From NCBI GenBank assembly GCA_025980325.1, contig JAICXQ010000010.1, forward strand, positions 1-55,732: a stretch of DNA of 55,732 nt. The letters run 5' to 3'. How positions within the stretch are numbered: position 1 is the first letter of the stretch; each line of letters starts with the position of its first letter. Position numbers and translations under genes: made by a program. Below, piece by piece: positions 32,865-41,314 of the stretch. The notes under the pieces are model-generated. The model made no database searches. It was not told the origin of the DNA and was given only the letters and a program-made list of their open reading frames with translations. This DNA comes from Frankiales bacterium. GTDB taxonomy: Bacteria; Actinomycetota; Actinomycetes; JAFAQI01.

Positions 32865-33599
32865 GTGCCACCACGGAAGAAGGCCGCAGCCGGCCCGCCG
32901 GCGCTCACCGACGGCGACGTCGCCGACCTGCGCAAGCGCCTGTCCGGTGGCGAGTTGCCCCGGGTTGTCGTCCGGACGGCGTCGGCGGCGGTGCCCGCCG
33001 GCACCCGCGGCAACGTCGTGCGCATCGGCAACCCGTCCGACGGCGAGTTCATCGTCGTACGGCTGGGTCGCGACGAGGTCCCGTTCGCGCCGAGCGAGCT
33101 GGGTATCGGTGGTCGCGGTGGCCGGCCCGCGACGGCGCCGGCACCGGCTCGCGCGCCGGCCGCGAAGAAGGCGGCAGCGGCCAAGCGGCCGGCGCCGGCG
33201 GCGAAACGTGCGGCTGCCGCTGCGCCGGCGAAGCGCGTCGCCGCCCCGGCGCCTGCGCCGGCGAAGCGTGCTGCCGCGAAGCGTGCGGCCGCGAAGCCCG
33301 CCGGAGCGGCGTCGAAGCGCAAGGCCCTGCCGCCGCTGGTCGTGACGTTGCGGTTCACCGAGGGCGACTGGACGGTCGAAGCCTCGCGCGGAGCGCGGCG
33401 GGTCTCGAAGGCCGTCCCGGTCCGGCCGGGCGCGGTGAAGGCGTTCGCGGATCTCGTCGAGGACGGCGCCGTACGCGAGGCGCTGACCGAGACGATCGAG
33501 TCGTGCCGATCGGTCGTCGAGGAGCGAGCGGCAGCGTTGCGCGCCGAGCTCGAAGCCGCCGAGGCGACGTTGAAGGACTACGACGCCCGCCGCCGCTGA
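32865..33599 (+). CDS. Lys/Ala-rich DNA-binding-like protein (DUF6319-like)
   Basis: 244 residues from GTG 32865. The folded N-terminal part (about 1-80) holds GELPRVVVRTASAAVPAGTRGNVVRIGNP and FIVVRLGRDEVPFAPSEL. A central 70-residue low-complexity stretch of A-A-K-R/A-P-A-K-R repeats resembles histone H1 or mycobacterial HupB tails. The C-terminus is a short beta block (VVTLRFTEGDWTVEASR) and a coiled-coil-like helix (SVVEERAAALRAELEAAEATL). The terminal domains match what I recall as actinobacterial DUF6319; nucleoid binding is inferred from the basic repeat. Confidence 0.75.
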   Translation: MPPRKKAAAGPPALTDGDVADLRKRLSGGELPRVVVRTASAAVPAGTRGNVVRIGNPSDGEFIVVRLGRDEVPFAPSELGIGGRGGRPATAPAPARAPAAKKAAAAKRPAPAAKRAAAAAPAKRVAAPAPAPAKRAAAKRAAAKPAGAASKRKALPPLVVTLRFTEGDWTVEASRGARRVSKAVPVRPGAVKAFADLVEDGAVREALTETIESCRSVVEERAAALRAELEAAEATLKDYDARRR

Positions 33600-33624
33600 C
33601 AACTCAGGTCCGCACACCGCGGCA

Positions 33625-33670
33625 GAACCAGGTCCTCTAGTCCACCCGAACCAGGGCGCCTAGGGCCTAC
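33625..33670 (+). promoter_or_regulatory. Paired 23-bp imperfect direct repeats upstream of the GGDEF-EAL gene
   Basis: GAACCAGGTCCTCTAGTCC (33625) and GAACCAGGGCGCCTAGGGCC (33648) are spaced 23 nt apart, about two helical turns, and end about 60 bp before the ATG at 33729. The downstream CTCATTTCGGACATTTCCGG could hold the promoter. Direct repeats at this spacing suit a dimeric regulator or an activator; no regulator is identified. Confidence 0.35.
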
Positions 33671-33728
33671 GGCTCATTTCGGACATTTCCGGTCGAGCCC
33701 GAACCGGCACCGGCCGAATCAATTCACC

Positions 33729-35756
33729 ATGACGTCTCTCCGCAGATCCGGCGGGCACCGGTTGGTCGCGCGGCTGGGTCGCGGGCTGGTGCTGCCGCTG
33801 CTCCCTGTCCTCGCGCTCGGCTGGGTGCTGACCTGGCAAGTACGGGAGATCGCGACGACCCGCGCGGTCGACGATGCCGCCGGGTCGGCAGAGCTGTTCA
33901 GCCGTCTGGTGATCCAGCCGCAGCTGTCGCAGTCCCAGCTGCGCTCCGGTGTGTCGACCGCGGACTACGCGCGGCTCGACGCATCGCTGCGGGCGAGCTT
34001 GCTCGGCGGTCGGGTGGTGCGGTTCAAGGTGTGGAACACCGACGGCCGGGTGATCTACTCCGACGCCAGCGATCTGGTCGGCCGGGTCTTCCCGGCAGAC
34101 GAAGGCCTGGAGTCGGCGCTCGCCGGTCGGTTGCATTCCGAAGTGACCGACGCGTCGGAGGTCGAGAACGTCGACGAGCGCGGCCACGGCCGGCTGCTCG
34201 AGGTCTACGTTCCGTTGACCTTCGGCTCCGGACACATCGACGGCGCCTTCGAGCTGTACCTGCCGTACGAGCCGGTGGCGGCAGCGATCAGTCACGACAC
34301 GCACCGGCTCTACCTGCTCATCCTGGCCGGGCTCGCGGTGCTGTTCGTCGCACTGCTGCGGATCGCGCGCGACGGCGTCAGGCTGCGCCGGCACGCCACG
34401 CGCAACGAGTATCTGGCGCAGCACGATCCGCTGACCGGGCTGGCGAACCGGGCGTTGTTCCGCGAGCGGGTCGACGCGGTGATGCGCAGCGGCGAGCAGT
34501 GCGCGGTTTTGTTCGTCGACCTCGACGACTTCAAGACGGTCAACGATTCCCTTGGCCACGCGGCCGGAGACGGGCTGCTCGCCGAGGTCGGGCTACGGCT
34601 GCAGCGGTGTATTCGAGCGGGGGATCTGGTCGCCCGGCTCGGCGGCGACGAATTCGCCGTCCTCGTCGACAATCCGGCGACCGCACGGACCGTCGCCGAA
34701 CGAATCGGCTCGGCGCTCAGCGAACCGGTGCGCGTCGGTGACCAACTGGTCGCGGCACCCGCGAGTGTCGGCATCGCCGTCGCCGCGGGCGAACGTGACA
34801 CCGACGTCCTGCTGCGCAGCGCGGACATCGCGATGTACTCGGCGAAGAGCTCCGGCAAGGGCTGCTTCCAGACGTTCCAGCCCGAGATGTTCGCGCAACT
34901 CATGTGGCGGCAGGAACTCGAGGCCGGCCTGAAGGCCGCCATCGAAGACGATCAGTTGCGGCTGGAGTACCAACCGATCCGCCGGCTCGACGACGACCAG
35001 CTCGTCGCGGTCGAGGCGCTGGTGCGCTGGCAGCATCCGACCCACGGATTATTGGGTCCGCAGGAGTTCCTCCCGCTGGCCGAGTCGACCGGCCTGATCG
35101 CGGACCTCGATCGGTGGGTATTGGCCACGGCCTGCGCACAGGGCCATGCGTGGATGTCGCGGCACGGACAGGTGCTCGACCTGCACGTCAACGTCTCGCC
35201 GCAGGAACTGTTCGCGGCGGATTACGTCGACGCAGTCCGTGACATCTTGGCGAGCACCGGCCTTCCCGCCGACCGCCTCGTGATCGAGGTCACCGAGTCG
35301 CAATCGCGCGGAGACGACGCACGGCTCGTCGCGGCACTGGAACGGCTTCGCGAACTCGGGATCAGGATCGCCATCGACGACTTCGGGACCGGCCAGTCGA
35401 CGCTGAGCCGGCTCGGCGACTTTCCCGTCGACGTGCTCAAGATCGACCGGTCCTTCGTCGCCGGCATCGGGCGCGACGACGCCGCGAGTTCACTCACCCG
35501 CGCCGTCATCTCGATGGGCTCCAGCCTCGGCATGGCTGTGATTGCGGAAGGAATCGAGACCGCCGAGCAGTCGTCGCAACTGCGGCTGCTCGGGTGCTCC
35601 GAGGGACAGGGCTACGGCCTCGGCCGCCCGACCCGACCGGAAGCGATCGAAGCAGAACTGAGCCGGCGGCCGAGCCGCGCGTCGTCCCGATCACCGCGAT
35701 CGTGGACGTCGTCGCGGGTGCCTCGTGACGAGCTAGCAGGATGTCGTAGGGGTTAG
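33729..35756 (+). CDS. Membrane GGDEF-EAL protein (c-di-GMP turnover)
   Basis: 675 residues. Two membrane helices (about residues 20-37 and 193-213) flank a periplasmic sensor domain of about 155 residues with a PAS/CACHE-like core (VRFKVWNTDGRVIYSDASDLVGR). The GGDEF domain follows with an intact RLGGDEF (G305-F309) after DPLTGLANR and VDLDDFKTVNDSLGH, so it can make c-di-GMP. The EAL domain has an intact EALVRW (E429), NVSPQEL, EVTES, DDFGTG (D550-D551), LKIDRSFV and EGIET, so it can also degrade it. One activity may dominate depending on the sensor. The C-terminal 35 residues are basic and low-complexity. Confidence 0.92.
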   Translation: MTSLRRSGGHRLVARLGRGLVLPLLPVLALGWVLTWQVREIATTRAVDDAAGSAELFSRLVIQPQLSQSQLRSGVSTADYARLDASLRASLLGGRVVRFKVWNTDGRVIYSDASDLVGRVFPADEGLESALAGRLHSEVTDASEVENVDERGHGRLLEVYVPLTFGSGHIDGAFELYLPYEPVAAAISHDTHRLYLLILAGLAVLFVALLRIARDGVRLRRHATRNEYLAQHDPLTGLANRALFRERVDAVMRSGEQCAVLFVDLDDFKTVNDSLGHAAGDGLLAEVGLRLQRCIRAGDLVARLGGDEFAVLVDNPATARTVAERIGSALSEPVRVGDQLVAAPASVGIAVAAGERDTDVLLRSADIAMYSAKSSGKGCFQTFQPEMFAQLMWRQELEAGLKAAIEDDQLRLEYQPIRRLDDDQLVAVEALVRWQHPTHGLLGPQEFLPLAESTGLIADLDRWVLATACAQGHAWMSRHGQVLDLHVNVSPQELFAADYVDAVRDILASTGLPADRLVIEVTESQSRGDDARLVAALERLRELGIRIAIDDFGTGQSTLSRLGDFPVDVLKIDRSFVAGIGRDDAASSLTRAVISMGSSLGMAVIAEGIETAEQSSQLRLLGCSEGQGYGLGRPTRPEAIEAELSRRPSRASSRSPRSWTSSRVPRDELAGCRRG

Positions 35757-35765
35757 CGTGCTGGC

Positions 35766-36386
35766 GTGATCGTCGGTGTCGGGCCGCATCCGCAGCCGTG
35801 GCCGGACGATCCGCGGCTCGATGCCGAGCTGCTCGAACACGGCGACCGCCGTAACGTCGTCGACCGCTACCGCTACTGGACGCGGGAAGCGATCGTCGCC
35901 GACCTCGACGCGCGCCGGCATCCGTTTCACGTCGCGATCGAAAACTGGCAGCACGACTTCAACATCGGCGCCGTCGTGCGCAACGCGAACGCATTCCTCG
36001 CCGCCGAGGTGCACATCGTCGGCAACCGGCGGTGGAACCGGCGCGGCGCGATGGTCACCGATCGCTACCAGCACATCCGCCATCACGACGACGTCGACGC
36101 GCTCGTCGCGTGGGCGTCGTCCGCGCGGTTGCCGTTGATCGGGATCGACAACCTGCCGGGATCGTCGGAGCTCAGCGGCGCGGACCTGCCGCGATCGTGC
36201 GTCCTGCTCTTCGGCCAGGAAGGACCAGGACTGTCGGCTGCCGCGCATGCCGCGTGCGCCACGGTGCTGCACATCCCGCAGTACGGATCGACCCGCTCGA
36301 TCAACGCGGGCGTCGCGTCGGGCATCGCGATGTACGAGTGGGTACGACGGCACGCCACAGCGGCCGACGTTGCCAGAGCCACGTGA
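35766..36386 (+). CDS. SPOUT (TrmH-type) RNA 2'-O-methyltransferase
   Basis: 206 residues from GTG 35766, 9 bp after the GGDEF-EAL stop. The three knot motifs are present: NWQHDFNIGAVVRNANAFLA (N-x-G-A-x-R), LLFGQEGPGLS (F-G-x-E-x-x-G) and IPQYGSTRSINAGVASGIAMYEW (S-x-N-x-x-x-A). A mixed-charge N-terminus precedes. It should transfer a methyl group from SAM to ribose 2'-OH in tRNA or rRNA; which nucleotide is unknown. Its 3' end, including the stop, lies in a 29-bp repeat also seen at 5070. Confidence 0.86.
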   Translation: MIVGVGPHPQPWPDDPRLDAELLEHGDRRNVVDRYRYWTREAIVADLDARRHPFHVAIENWQHDFNIGAVVRNANAFLAAEVHIVGNRRWNRRGAMVTDRYQHIRHHDDVDALVAWASSARLPLIGIDNLPGSSELSGADLPRSCVLLFGQEGPGLSAAAHAACATVLHIPQYGSTRSINAGVASGIAMYEWVRRHATAADVARAT

Positions 36387-36403
36387 CGGGCTGACAAGTC
36401 GCG
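36375..36403. repeat. Intergenic repeat, copy 2
   Basis: Twenty-five of 29 positions match 5070-5098 (AGAGCCAC, then ACG, then GCTGACAA and TCGCG). It spans the stop of the SPOUT gene. CTGACAAG can pair imperfectly with upstream GTTGCCAG, so like copy 1 it can form a stem. Confidence 0.6.
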
Positions 36404-36421
36404 GCAAGGCAGGATGGGCCG

Positions 36422-36976
36422 GTGGTCGATGTACCGGAGTGGCTTTCCAGCACCCTTGCCGCCGACGGCGCCGGCGGCAACGGCGCGTTGCCCTTTTGGA
36501 TCCGCGCGCTGGTGCCACACGCGACCGTCGCCGGGCCCGCGCTCGTCGTCGTACTCGGCCGCGACGACAACACACCGATGCGCGCCGTGCCCGGCGCGGT
36601 GACCGAACAGCGCACGGTGCTCGTCGTCGCCGGCGCGAGCGAGTCGCGAACGGCCGTTCTCGGCGACTTGATCGCGGCCGATCTGCTCGCCGCCGGGATC
36701 GCGGGCGTCGTCACCGACGGGCTCATCCGCGACTCGCGCGCGGTCGCGCAACTCGGCCTGCCGGTGTGGGCGCGCGGCGTGACACCGGTCGCGAGCCGCA
36801 AGGACGGCGCGGGCTCGATCGGCGGCCAGGTGACGATCGGCGGCGTCGTCGTACGTGACGGCGATCTCGTCGTCGCCGACGCGGACGGGGTCGTCGTATG
36901 GCCGGTGGAGAAGTACGACGAACACCTCGCCGCGGCCGAGGCGAAGCGCCGGCAGGACGAAAGCCGCGTCCGGTAA
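36422..36976 (+). CDS. RraA/dimethylmenaquinone methyltransferase-fold protein
   Basis: 184 residues from GTG 36422. RraA-like swivelling beta/alpha fold: ALVPHATVAGPALVVVLGRDDN, AVLGDLIAADLLAAGIAGVVTDGLIRDSRAVAQLGLPVWARGVTP with the G-x(2)-R-D active-site segment, and VRDGDLVVADADGVVVWP near the end. Members include the ribonuclease E regulator RraA and HMG/CHA aldolases; actinobacterial copies often have aldolase/oxaloacetate decarboxylase activity. The GxxRD and Asp-rich segments support a metal-dependent lyase; the substrate is unknown. Confidence 0.83.
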   Translation: MVDVPEWLSSTLAADGAGGNGALPFWIRALVPHATVAGPALVVVLGRDDNTPMRAVPGAVTEQRTVLVVAGASESRTAVLGDLIAADLLAAGIAGVVTDGLIRDSRAVAQLGLPVWARGVTPVASRKDGAGSIGGQVTIGGVVVRDGDLVVADADGVVVWPVEKYDEHLAAAEAKRRQDESRVR

Positions 36977-37017
36977 TCCGCTGTCGGATCGTCGGTACGG
37001 TAAGGCAAGGTTGAGCC

Positions 37018-38244
37018 ATGGCCTTCAGTCGTTACCGCGAGGTGCTGCGCACCCCCGGTGTCGTGCGGCTGATCGCGCTCACTCTCGTCGCCCGCGCGCC
37101 CAACGGCATGTCGAGCCTCGCCATCCTGCTGCTCGTCTCGCCGCGGCACGGGTACGGTCACGCCGGCGTCGTGGTCGGGATTTACGTCGCGGTCATCGGC
37201 ATCTGCGGGCCGCTGTCGACGAGGCTGTGCAACCGGCTCGGCTTGCGCCGGGTGCTGCTCACCATGGCCTGCGGCTACTGCGCCGCGATGATCGCGCTGG
37301 CGCTCGCGGCCGACAGCCCGTACGTCGTGCTCATCGCGTGTGCGGCGGCCGCCGGTGTCAGCCAGCCGCCGGTCGTCGCGATCGTGCGCGGGTTGTGGCC
37401 GCGACTGTTCCCGCCGGAGAAGGTCCCGGCGCTTTACGGACTCGAGGCGACCGCGCAAGAGCTCGTGTTCGTCTTCGGTCCGGCGCTGGTCGGGCTGATC
37501 GCGGCGATCGCGAGCCCGCGGGTCGCGGTCGTCACGACCGGCGTGCTCGCGCTGGCCGGTATCGCCGGTCTGCTGACCTCGCCGTTGGTGACCGGTGCGC
37601 CGGCGGGAGGTGCGGGCCGGGTGCGGGTGCTGAACCGGCGGCTCGCCGTGCTCGTCGGTCTCGGCCTCACCTGCACGGTCGGCTTCAACATGGTCGACAT
37701 CGGCGTGATCGCGTTCATGAGCGGCCGGCACGCGGGTGCCGCGTCGGGTGTCGCGCTGTCGTTGTGGGCGGTCGGCTCGATGGTCGGCGGGCTGCTGTTC
37801 GGAGCCGCTCGCCGGACGGCGGACAACCGCGGTCTCGGGCGCTCGGTCGTCATCGTCTCGGCCGGCCTCGCGTTGCTCGCCGTAGCGCCGGGCCGGGTGG
37901 GTCTCGTCGTCGTCCTGTTCGGTGGCGGCGCGGCGATCGCGCCCGCGTTCGCACGGCTCTACGGCGCGATCGCGGCCGGCGTCCCCGAGTCGGCGACGGC
38001 CGAGGCGTTCGCGTGGCTCGGCGTCGGATTCCTCGTCGGGTCGTCGCTCGGTGTGTCGGCCGGCGGGTTCAGCGTCGACGCGTTCGGGCCGCGGCCGACG
38101 TTCCTGTTCGCGGCCGCGATCCCGGCGGCGTTCGCGCTGGCGATGCTCGTTGCCGACTGGTTTCGCCGCTCGGCTGCCGGCGGCGTCGCGCGCGGGGGAG
38201 TTTCGGACCTCAGCGGCGAGCCCCGCCCATCACCCGCGCGATGA
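37018..38244 (+). CDS. MFS transporter
   Basis: 408 residues, ATG start, 12 predicted helices in two halves (the break lies near residue 200, at LVTGAPAGGAGRVRVLNRRLAV). The loop after TM2 carries STRLCNRLGLRRVLLTMA, a D/R-x-x-x-L-G-R-R-type MFS loop without the usual first Asp, and the second half opens LGLTCTVGFNMVDIGVIAFM. Substrate and direction cannot be told; the family includes sugar and drug exporters. Its 3' end overlaps the convergent small membrane protein gene by 35 bp. Confidence 0.85.
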   Translation: MAFSRYREVLRTPGVVRLIALTLVARAPNGMSSLAILLLVSPRHGYGHAGVVVGIYVAVIGICGPLSTRLCNRLGLRRVLLTMACGYCAAMIALALAADSPYVVLIACAAAAGVSQPPVVAIVRGLWPRLFPPEKVPALYGLEATAQELVFVFGPALVGLIAAIASPRVAVVTTGVLALAGIAGLLTSPLVTGAPAGGAGRVRVLNRRLAVLVGLGLTCTVGFNMVDIGVIAFMSGRHAGAASGVALSLWAVGSMVGGLLFGAARRTADNRGLGRSVVIVSAGLALLAVAPGRVGLVVVLFGGGAAIAPAFARLYGAIAAGVPESATAEAFAWLGVGFLVGSSLGVSAGGFSVDAFGPRPTFLFAAAIPAAFALAMLVADWFRRSAAGGVARGGVSDLSGEPRPSPAR

Positions 38245-38521
38245 GCAGGCCACCGACGAGGTAGACGACGGCGGCGATGCCCCAGTTGAGCCAGATGTGG
38301 CGGTCGCCGCGCGCGCTGACGAGATTGTGGAACGGCTGGGTGAGCCATGAGCCGGCGTGGCGTACCCAAGTCGCGACCGAGGCGGTCGAGTGCGGCGCGT
38401 AGATGCTCAGCAGGATGGCCCCGCCGATGATCAGAGCGACGATGACCGCGGCCGTGGCGACGAGGGCGGCGAGTGGGGCCAGGCCGTACGAGCGGTGCGG
38501 ACGGGTGGCGACAATGGTCAT
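38210..38521 (-). CDS. Small two-helix membrane protein
   Basis: 103 residues; GGAGG lies 7 nt before the ATG at 38521, a strong ribosome-binding site. Helix 1 ([21 protein letters not shown], about 18-39) and helix 2 ([18 protein letters not shown], about 78-96) flank an extracytoplasmic loop ([23 protein letters not shown]) ending in an RR tail. No family recognised. Divergent from msrA, with 95 bp between the starts. Confidence 0.7.
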   Translation of the reverse strand: MTIVATRPHRSYGLAPLAALVATAAVIVALIIGGAILLSIYAPHSTASVATWVRHAGSWLTQPFHNLVSARGDRHIWLNWGIAAVVYLVGGLLIARVMGGARR

Positions 38522-38616
38522 CGGAACCTCCGAACTCGGTAACCGGGCTACGCCGGAATCTCCTGGTCGGTGTTCCCGTTACCGTTGGTGTTCATCCGTT
38601 GCGGAGGAGTTACACC

Positions 38617-39279
38617 ATGCTGTTTTCCCGGCAGAAGACGCAGATGATCTCGGCCGAAGACGCGCTGCCCGGGCGCGCGGCGCGGCCGTTCAACGTGCCG
38701 GAGCGGCATTACGTGCTGGGCACGCTGCTCGACGGTGAGCCGGGGGAGACGGCGTACTTCGGCATGGGATGTTTCTGGGGCGCGGAGCGGCGATTCTGGG
38801 AGACGCCCGGCGTCGTGTCGACCGCCGCGGGCTATCAGGGCGGCTTCACGCCGAACCCGACGTACGAAGAGGTGTGTTCGTCGCGGACCGGGCACGCGGA
38901 GGTCGTGAAGGTTGTCTTCGATCCCGCGGTCGTGTCGTATCGCGATCTGCTGAAGGTGTTCTGGGAGGCGCATGATCCGACGCAGGGGATGAAGCAGGGC
39001 GGCGACGTCGGCACGCAGTACCGGTCGGCGTTGTTCGTGACGTCGGATGAGCAGAAGCAGGCGGCGCTGGAGAGCCGGGACGCGTTCCAGCCGGTGCTGA
39101 ATTCCGGTGGGTACGGCGAGATCACGACCGAGATCGCAGACGCCGGCGAGTTCTACTACGCCGAGGACTACCACCAGCAGTATCTTGCGAAGAACGTGAA
39201 CGGCTACTGCGGGTTGGGAGGCACCGGGATGTCGTGCCCGGTCGGCGTCGCGAAAGCCCCGGGAGCCTCTGCTGAATAG
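38617..39279 (+). CDS. msrA: Peptide methionine sulfoxide reductase MsrA
   Basis: 220 residues from ATG 38617, preceded by GCGGAGGAG. MsrA fold with the catalytic Cys in [14 protein letters not shown] at about residue 53, then [26 protein letters not shown] and TQYRSALFV. The C-terminal tail [17 protein letters not shown] holds two cysteines, the usual resolving/recycling pair that hands electrons to thioredoxin. It reduces methionine-S-sulfoxide in proteins. Its 3' end recurs as fragments at 39.77, 43.87 and 49.17 kb, so the region after it looks like a hot spot for insertion. Confidence 0.94.
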   Translation: MLFSRQKTQMISAEDALPGRAARPFNVPERHYVLGTLLDGEPGETAYFGMGCFWGAERRFWETPGVVSTAAGYQGGFTPNPTYEEVCSSRTGHAEVVKVVFDPAVVSYRDLLKVFWEAHDPTQGMKQGGDVGTQYRSALFVTSDEQKQAALESRDAFQPVLNSGGYGEITTEIADAGEFYYAEDYHQQYLAKNVNGYCGLGGTGMSCPVGVAKAPGASAE

Positions 39280-39290
39280 CCGGCGCTGCC

Positions 39291-39716
39291 GTGCACGTTG
39301 TGGGTGACTCCGCCGAACTCGTCTGCCGAAGATGCGAGCGCCCCGTGCGCGTGTCCGCCCAGCACTTCGAGACGTTCGAGCGAATGCATTGGGTGTGCTT
39401 TCACTACGAGTTCGAGCACGACGCGCGCGGCGAGGGCGTTGACCCGGACGAGGACTGCGGCGTCGCCGGGTGCCCATCGGCTCCGATGACGTTCGACGCA
39501 ACCGCGCCAGGCGAGCGACCGTATGTAGTCCAACTAGAGCCTGAGGGCACCGCATACGAGGTTGATCGAGATAATGGCCTTCGGCTGGCCTTTGCACCCT
39601 CGCCGTCGGGTAGCCGGGTCGAAGTCAGCTGGACCGAGGAGGCGCTGCTCATCCACCGGGCGGTAGATGCCGACGCGACCGTTGCGACGCAGGACGGTCG
39701 GCCGCTCGCCTGGTAA
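39291..39716 (+). CDS. Small zinc-ribbon-like hypothetical protein
   Basis: 141 residues from GTG 39291, just after msrA. The N-terminus has a C-x2-C pair (LVCRRCERPVRV) and later CFHYEFEHDARGEGVDPDEDCGVAGC, which together could bind zinc, though the spacing (C-x2-C, C, C-x4-C) is not a standard ribbon. Two acidic segments and a short beta C-terminus (LRLAFAPSPSGSRVEVSW) follow. I recognise no named family, but proteins with a similar HWVCFHYEFEHD core occur in actinobacteria. It is the first gene after the msrA 3' end and lies between two msrA tail copies. Confidence 0.6.
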   Translation: MHVVGDSAELVCRRCERPVRVSAQHFETFERMHWVCFHYEFEHDARGEGVDPDEDCGVAGCPSAPMTFDATAPGERPYVVQLEPEGTAYEVDRDNGLRLAFAPSPSGSRVEVSWTEEALLIHRAVDADATVATQDGRPLAW

Positions 39717-39762
39717 GTGCCGTAACTGCCAGCTCGGGTTGCCAAGTTCCACGCCGCCCGCT

Positions 39763-39850
39763 GACACCAGCAGTACCTCGCGAAGAACGTGAACGGCTAC
39801 TGCGGGTTGGGTGGCACCGGGCTGTCCTGTCCGGTTGGAGTCGGGCGGGT
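39763..39850 (+). pseudogene. msrA 3'-end fragment, copy B
   Basis: From CACCAGCAGTA onward, the DNA matches the msrA tail; the 32 bp at 39780-39811 are identical to 39187-39218. It encodes [17 protein letters not shown] and then TGLSCPVGV, i.e. the C-terminal Cys pair, and the codon just before it is TGA, so it cannot be part of a longer MsrA. The frame then continues without similarity to a TAG at 39933-39935. Confidence 0.85.
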
Positions 39851-39983
39851 TCCCGAGTCAGGTAGAGAAGCCTTCCCGTTTTCAGCGCCGTGTCTGCGGC
39901 ATTGTCGGGGACGGCCGCCGCGTTCCGTCGACTAGCGCACCGGTGAGCGCCGGCTTTGCGCGCCTTCGCTCAGGTGGCCGGTG

Positions 39984-40202
39984 TCAGAGCCCGCCCGTCA
40001 CGCGAGCGATGTCGTAGATCCACACCGTTGTGGCGACGATGGCAAGCGCTGCGCCGTTGCGCGCGGCGCTCGTGATCAGGCGTTCCCTCGCCGTCAAAGG
40101 GGACGGCGAGGCCAGATCGATCGTGCGGTCGACCAGACCTGCGCGGTGCGCGCGTTCGGCCGAGCTCGACCGGCGTGTGCTCGTAGCAGCGTGACGTGAC
40201 AT
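39984..40202 (-). CDS. Small single-helix membrane protein
   Basis: 72 residues; GACAGGAGA ends 7 nt before the ATG at 40202, an excellent ribosome-binding site. An Arg/Ser-rich N-terminus (MSRHAATSTRRSSSAERAHR) is followed by LASPSPLTARERLITSAARN and one transmembrane helix (GAALAIVATTVWIYDIARV). No family recognised. The helix is near the C-terminus with the basic part inside. A CTCGCCGTC/GACGGCGAG hairpin lies inside the gene. Confidence 0.65.
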   Translation of the reverse strand: MSRHAATSTRRSSSAERAHRAGLVDRTIDLASPSPLTARERLITSAARNGAALAIVATTVWIYDIARVTGGL

Positions 40203-40473
40203 CGGTGCGTCTCCTGTCGTAAGGACAGGTCGGTCTCGCCGCTAGCTCCCCGCACCGACTGGCGACCGATCTCTCCGTGCGCCGCCGGAACGGCGCCGGT
40301 GGGGTCGGTGCGGATCGTCGCTTCCCCGTGATGATTCGTGTCTCACTGTTGTACCCGTCGTCCCGATTCGGCGGTAGCGCCAATCGGGTTAATCCGAAAC
40401 TGCTAGTTCTCACGCCCACGCTCGTTATTGATCTGCTGTGTGAGCAACGTACAGAGACTTGGCGCGGTGAACG

Positions 40474-41082
40474 CTAGGCAACCGCCGACGCGACGACTGT
40501 TCCACCCGCCTCGGATGTGCGAACAACGGTGATGTCGCTCATCTCGGCCAGCCGCATCTGTTCGGCGATGCCATCGGGCTGCCAGTAGGTGAAGGTCCGA
40601 AACGTCCCGGGCGAGTAGGCGAACTCTTCGCGGCGCGTTCCGCTGCCTTCAAGCAGCGACACGATGATCGGAGCACCCGCGACCGCGACCCGACGTAGCT
40701 CCGCAAGCGCCGCGGCGAGGCCGGATGCGGGCAGATGTAGCAGCGCGTGGAATGACAAGACCGCGGCGAAGCTTCCCGTCTTGAACGGCAGTCGCTGTGC
40801 GTCGCCGTGGACGCAGCGACCAGTCGTGCGTTCTCGCGAGGTCTGGAGCATGCGCAGGGAGTTGTCCAGCCCGTACGGCGACAATCCTCGCGCGCGCAGG
40901 TCGGCCATCTCGAACCCGTGACCGCAGCCGACATCCAGCACGCGCGCTCCAGCCGGCGCCGTGGCCGCCACCCGCGCTATTGCGTCCTCGACGTAGGTTG
41001 GTCTTCGCTGCTGCAGCTTTCGCGCCAGATAGACCTCCGCGATCGCGTCGTACGCCTCGCGCGCTTCGTCGGCGGGGTCCAC
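40474..41082 (-). CDS. Class I SAM-dependent methyltransferase
   Basis: 202 residues from GTG 41082. Methyltransferase motifs: ARVLDVGCGHGFEMADLRARGLSPYGLDNS (motif I with DVGCGHG and the acidic end), CVHGDAQRLPFKTGSFAAVLSFHALLHLP (motif II), LRRVAVAGAPIIVSLLEG (motif III). The UbiE/COQ5-type small-molecule methyltransferase family is the best match. Substrate unknown. It stands alone between a small membrane protein gene and the third propeller gene. Confidence 0.83.
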   Translation of the reverse strand: MDPADEAREAYDAIAEVYLARKLQQRRPTYVEDAIARVAATAPAGARVLDVGCGHGFEMADLRARGLSPYGLDNSLRMLQTSRERTTGRCVHGDAQRLPFKTGSFAAVLSFHALLHLPASGLAAALAELRRVAVAGAPIIVSLLEGSGTRREEFAYSPGTFRTFTYWQPDGIAEQMRLAEMSDITVVRTSEAGGTVVASAVA

Positions 41083-41253
41083 GCGTTCGGACCCTAACTG
41101 CCCTCCGCTAACCGATAGGTGCCATTGGACGGTCCGCCCGAGGGTGTTCTGCGCCGAACGCTGACGCCAGCGGTCTCACGAAGAACCCTTGCTGCCGACC
41201 GCTCTGATCTCGGTGTGGTCGCCACTCATCACGCTTTACCTGTGTTCGCAACG

Positions 41254-41271
41254 GGTAAGGGCGCATTGGGG
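41254..41271 (+). promoter_or_regulatory. Candidate upstream motif, propeller gene 3
   Basis: GGTAAGGGCGCATTGGGG starts 61 bp before the ATG at 41315 and resembles GGTAACGGAGGAAATTGGGG upstream of the 6707 gene and, more weakly, GTAACGAAGGCGGGG before 1395. Shared regulation is inferred. Confidence 0.3.
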
Positions 41272-41314
41272 TGACGTGTTTCGTCGTACGTCCGGTGCGC
41301 TGAGGTGAGGCAAC

